Under the pieces are notes generated by a model, which had not been told where the DNA came from, did no database searches, and was given only the letters and a program-made list of their open reading frames with translations. The translations under genes were made by a program, and so were the position numbers. A stretch of DNA of 6,134 bases from Candidatus Aerophobota bacterium (GTDB taxonomy: Bacteria; Aerophobota; Aerophobia; Aerophobales; JAGHCO01), in assembly GCA_021160405.1 (NCBI GenBank), contig JAGHCO010000115.1, forward strand, positions 1 to 6,134, read 5' to 3'. This document shows, in pieces, positions 6,085-6,134 of this stretch (position 1 is the first letter of the stretch; each line of letters begins with the position of its first letter).

Positions 6085-6134
6085 TTACTGAATTACGAAC
6101 TCTACAAAATAAATGTTAGTAACTCTTCCTGTAG
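6085..6134 (-). CDS. fliL: FliL, flagellar basal body-associated protein (C-terminal end only)
   Basis: Only the last 15 codons and a TAA stop (6087-6085) are in the window; the rest lies beyond base 6134. The readable end is TGRVTNIYFVEFVIQ, which matches the typical FliL C-terminus: a glycine, then a V..VYFT-F-V-Q type strand ending the periplasmic domain. FliL is a single-pass inner membrane protein whose periplasmic domain rings the MotA/MotB stator and supports torque or stator stability. The other two minus-strand frames hit stops within this stretch. Its stop lies 9 bases before the fliM start, and fliL directly before fliM is a very common order, which backs the call. Because only 15 residues are visible, the assignment rests on this short motif plus position. 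Confidence 0.8.
   Translation of the reverse strand, partial: TGRVTNIYFVEFVIQ

Larger units (their letters stand above)
1..6134 (-). other. Flagellar switch and export-gate operon (fliLMNOPQR-flhBA)
   Basis: Nine same-strand genes are packed with overlaps or gaps of 31 bases or less, so one transcript is likely, entering at 6134 and leaving at 1. No internal stem-loop followed by a T-run, and no convincing promoter pair, was seen in the gaps. Start codons are ATG except GTG for fliO. Several ribosome sites overlap the preceding stop codon (fliM, fliP, fliR, flhA), which fits translational coupling of proteins that assemble together. The order matches that of many bacterial flagellar loci. 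Confidence 0.85.

Noticed and set aside
1..6134. Non-flagellar type III secretion (injectisome) instead of a flagellum
   Set aside because: The presence of fliL, FliM with a CheY-binding motif, FliN and FliO next to the export genes is flagellar; injectisomes lack FliL, FliO and a CheY-binding switch protein.

Overview
The window is a continuous piece of a bacterial flagellar operon. Every gene lies on the minus strand, so the operon reads from high to low coordinates: fliL (last 15 residues only), fliM, fliN, fliO, fliP, fliQ, fliR, flhB, flhA (first 364 residues only). No stretch longer than 31 bases lies between genes. Two gene pairs overlap (fliM/fliN by 11 bases, fliN/fliO by 4), and the other gaps are 2 to 31 bases. 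I see no convincing terminator or promoter inside the window, so one polycistronic transcript running through both window edges is the simplest reading.

Layout by function. FliM and FliN (6075-4701) are C-ring switch proteins that receive CheY-P and set rotation direction. The fliL fragment (6134-6085) belongs to a stator-associated membrane protein. FliO (4704-4069) is the assembly chaperone of the export gate. FliP, FliQ and FliR (4061-2174) form the helical export-gate core. FlhB (2171-1110) is the substrate-specificity switch. FlhA (1092 to beyond 1) is the ring-forming export component that couples to the proton motive force. Together they encode most of the membrane part of the flagellar type III export apparatus plus the rotor switch. 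The ATPase complex (FliH/I/J), FlhF/FlhG and the chemotaxis genes are not in the window.

Organism. The DNA is clearly AT-rich. The fliL-M-N-O-P-Q-R-flhB-flhA order is widespread in flagellated bacteria, and the switch protein is a short FliN rather than a CheC-domain FliY of the Bacillus type. I cannot assign a phylum. An AT-rich bacterium outside the Gamma- and Betaproteobacteria, perhaps a Firmicutes-like, thermophilic or candidate-phylum lineage, is a guess only. A working chemotactic motor is supported by the CheY-binding type N-terminus of FliM.

This is a conserved housekeeping motility operon, not a new system. The observations most worth a second look are residue-level changes at functionally famous positions. 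FlhB carries NPTK instead of the near-universal NPTH at its self-cleavage site. FliP has a Met-Phe-Met gate loop where three methionines are usual. Smaller points are a lysine/glutamate-rich FliN N-terminus and a hexapeptide repeat in the FlhA linker.
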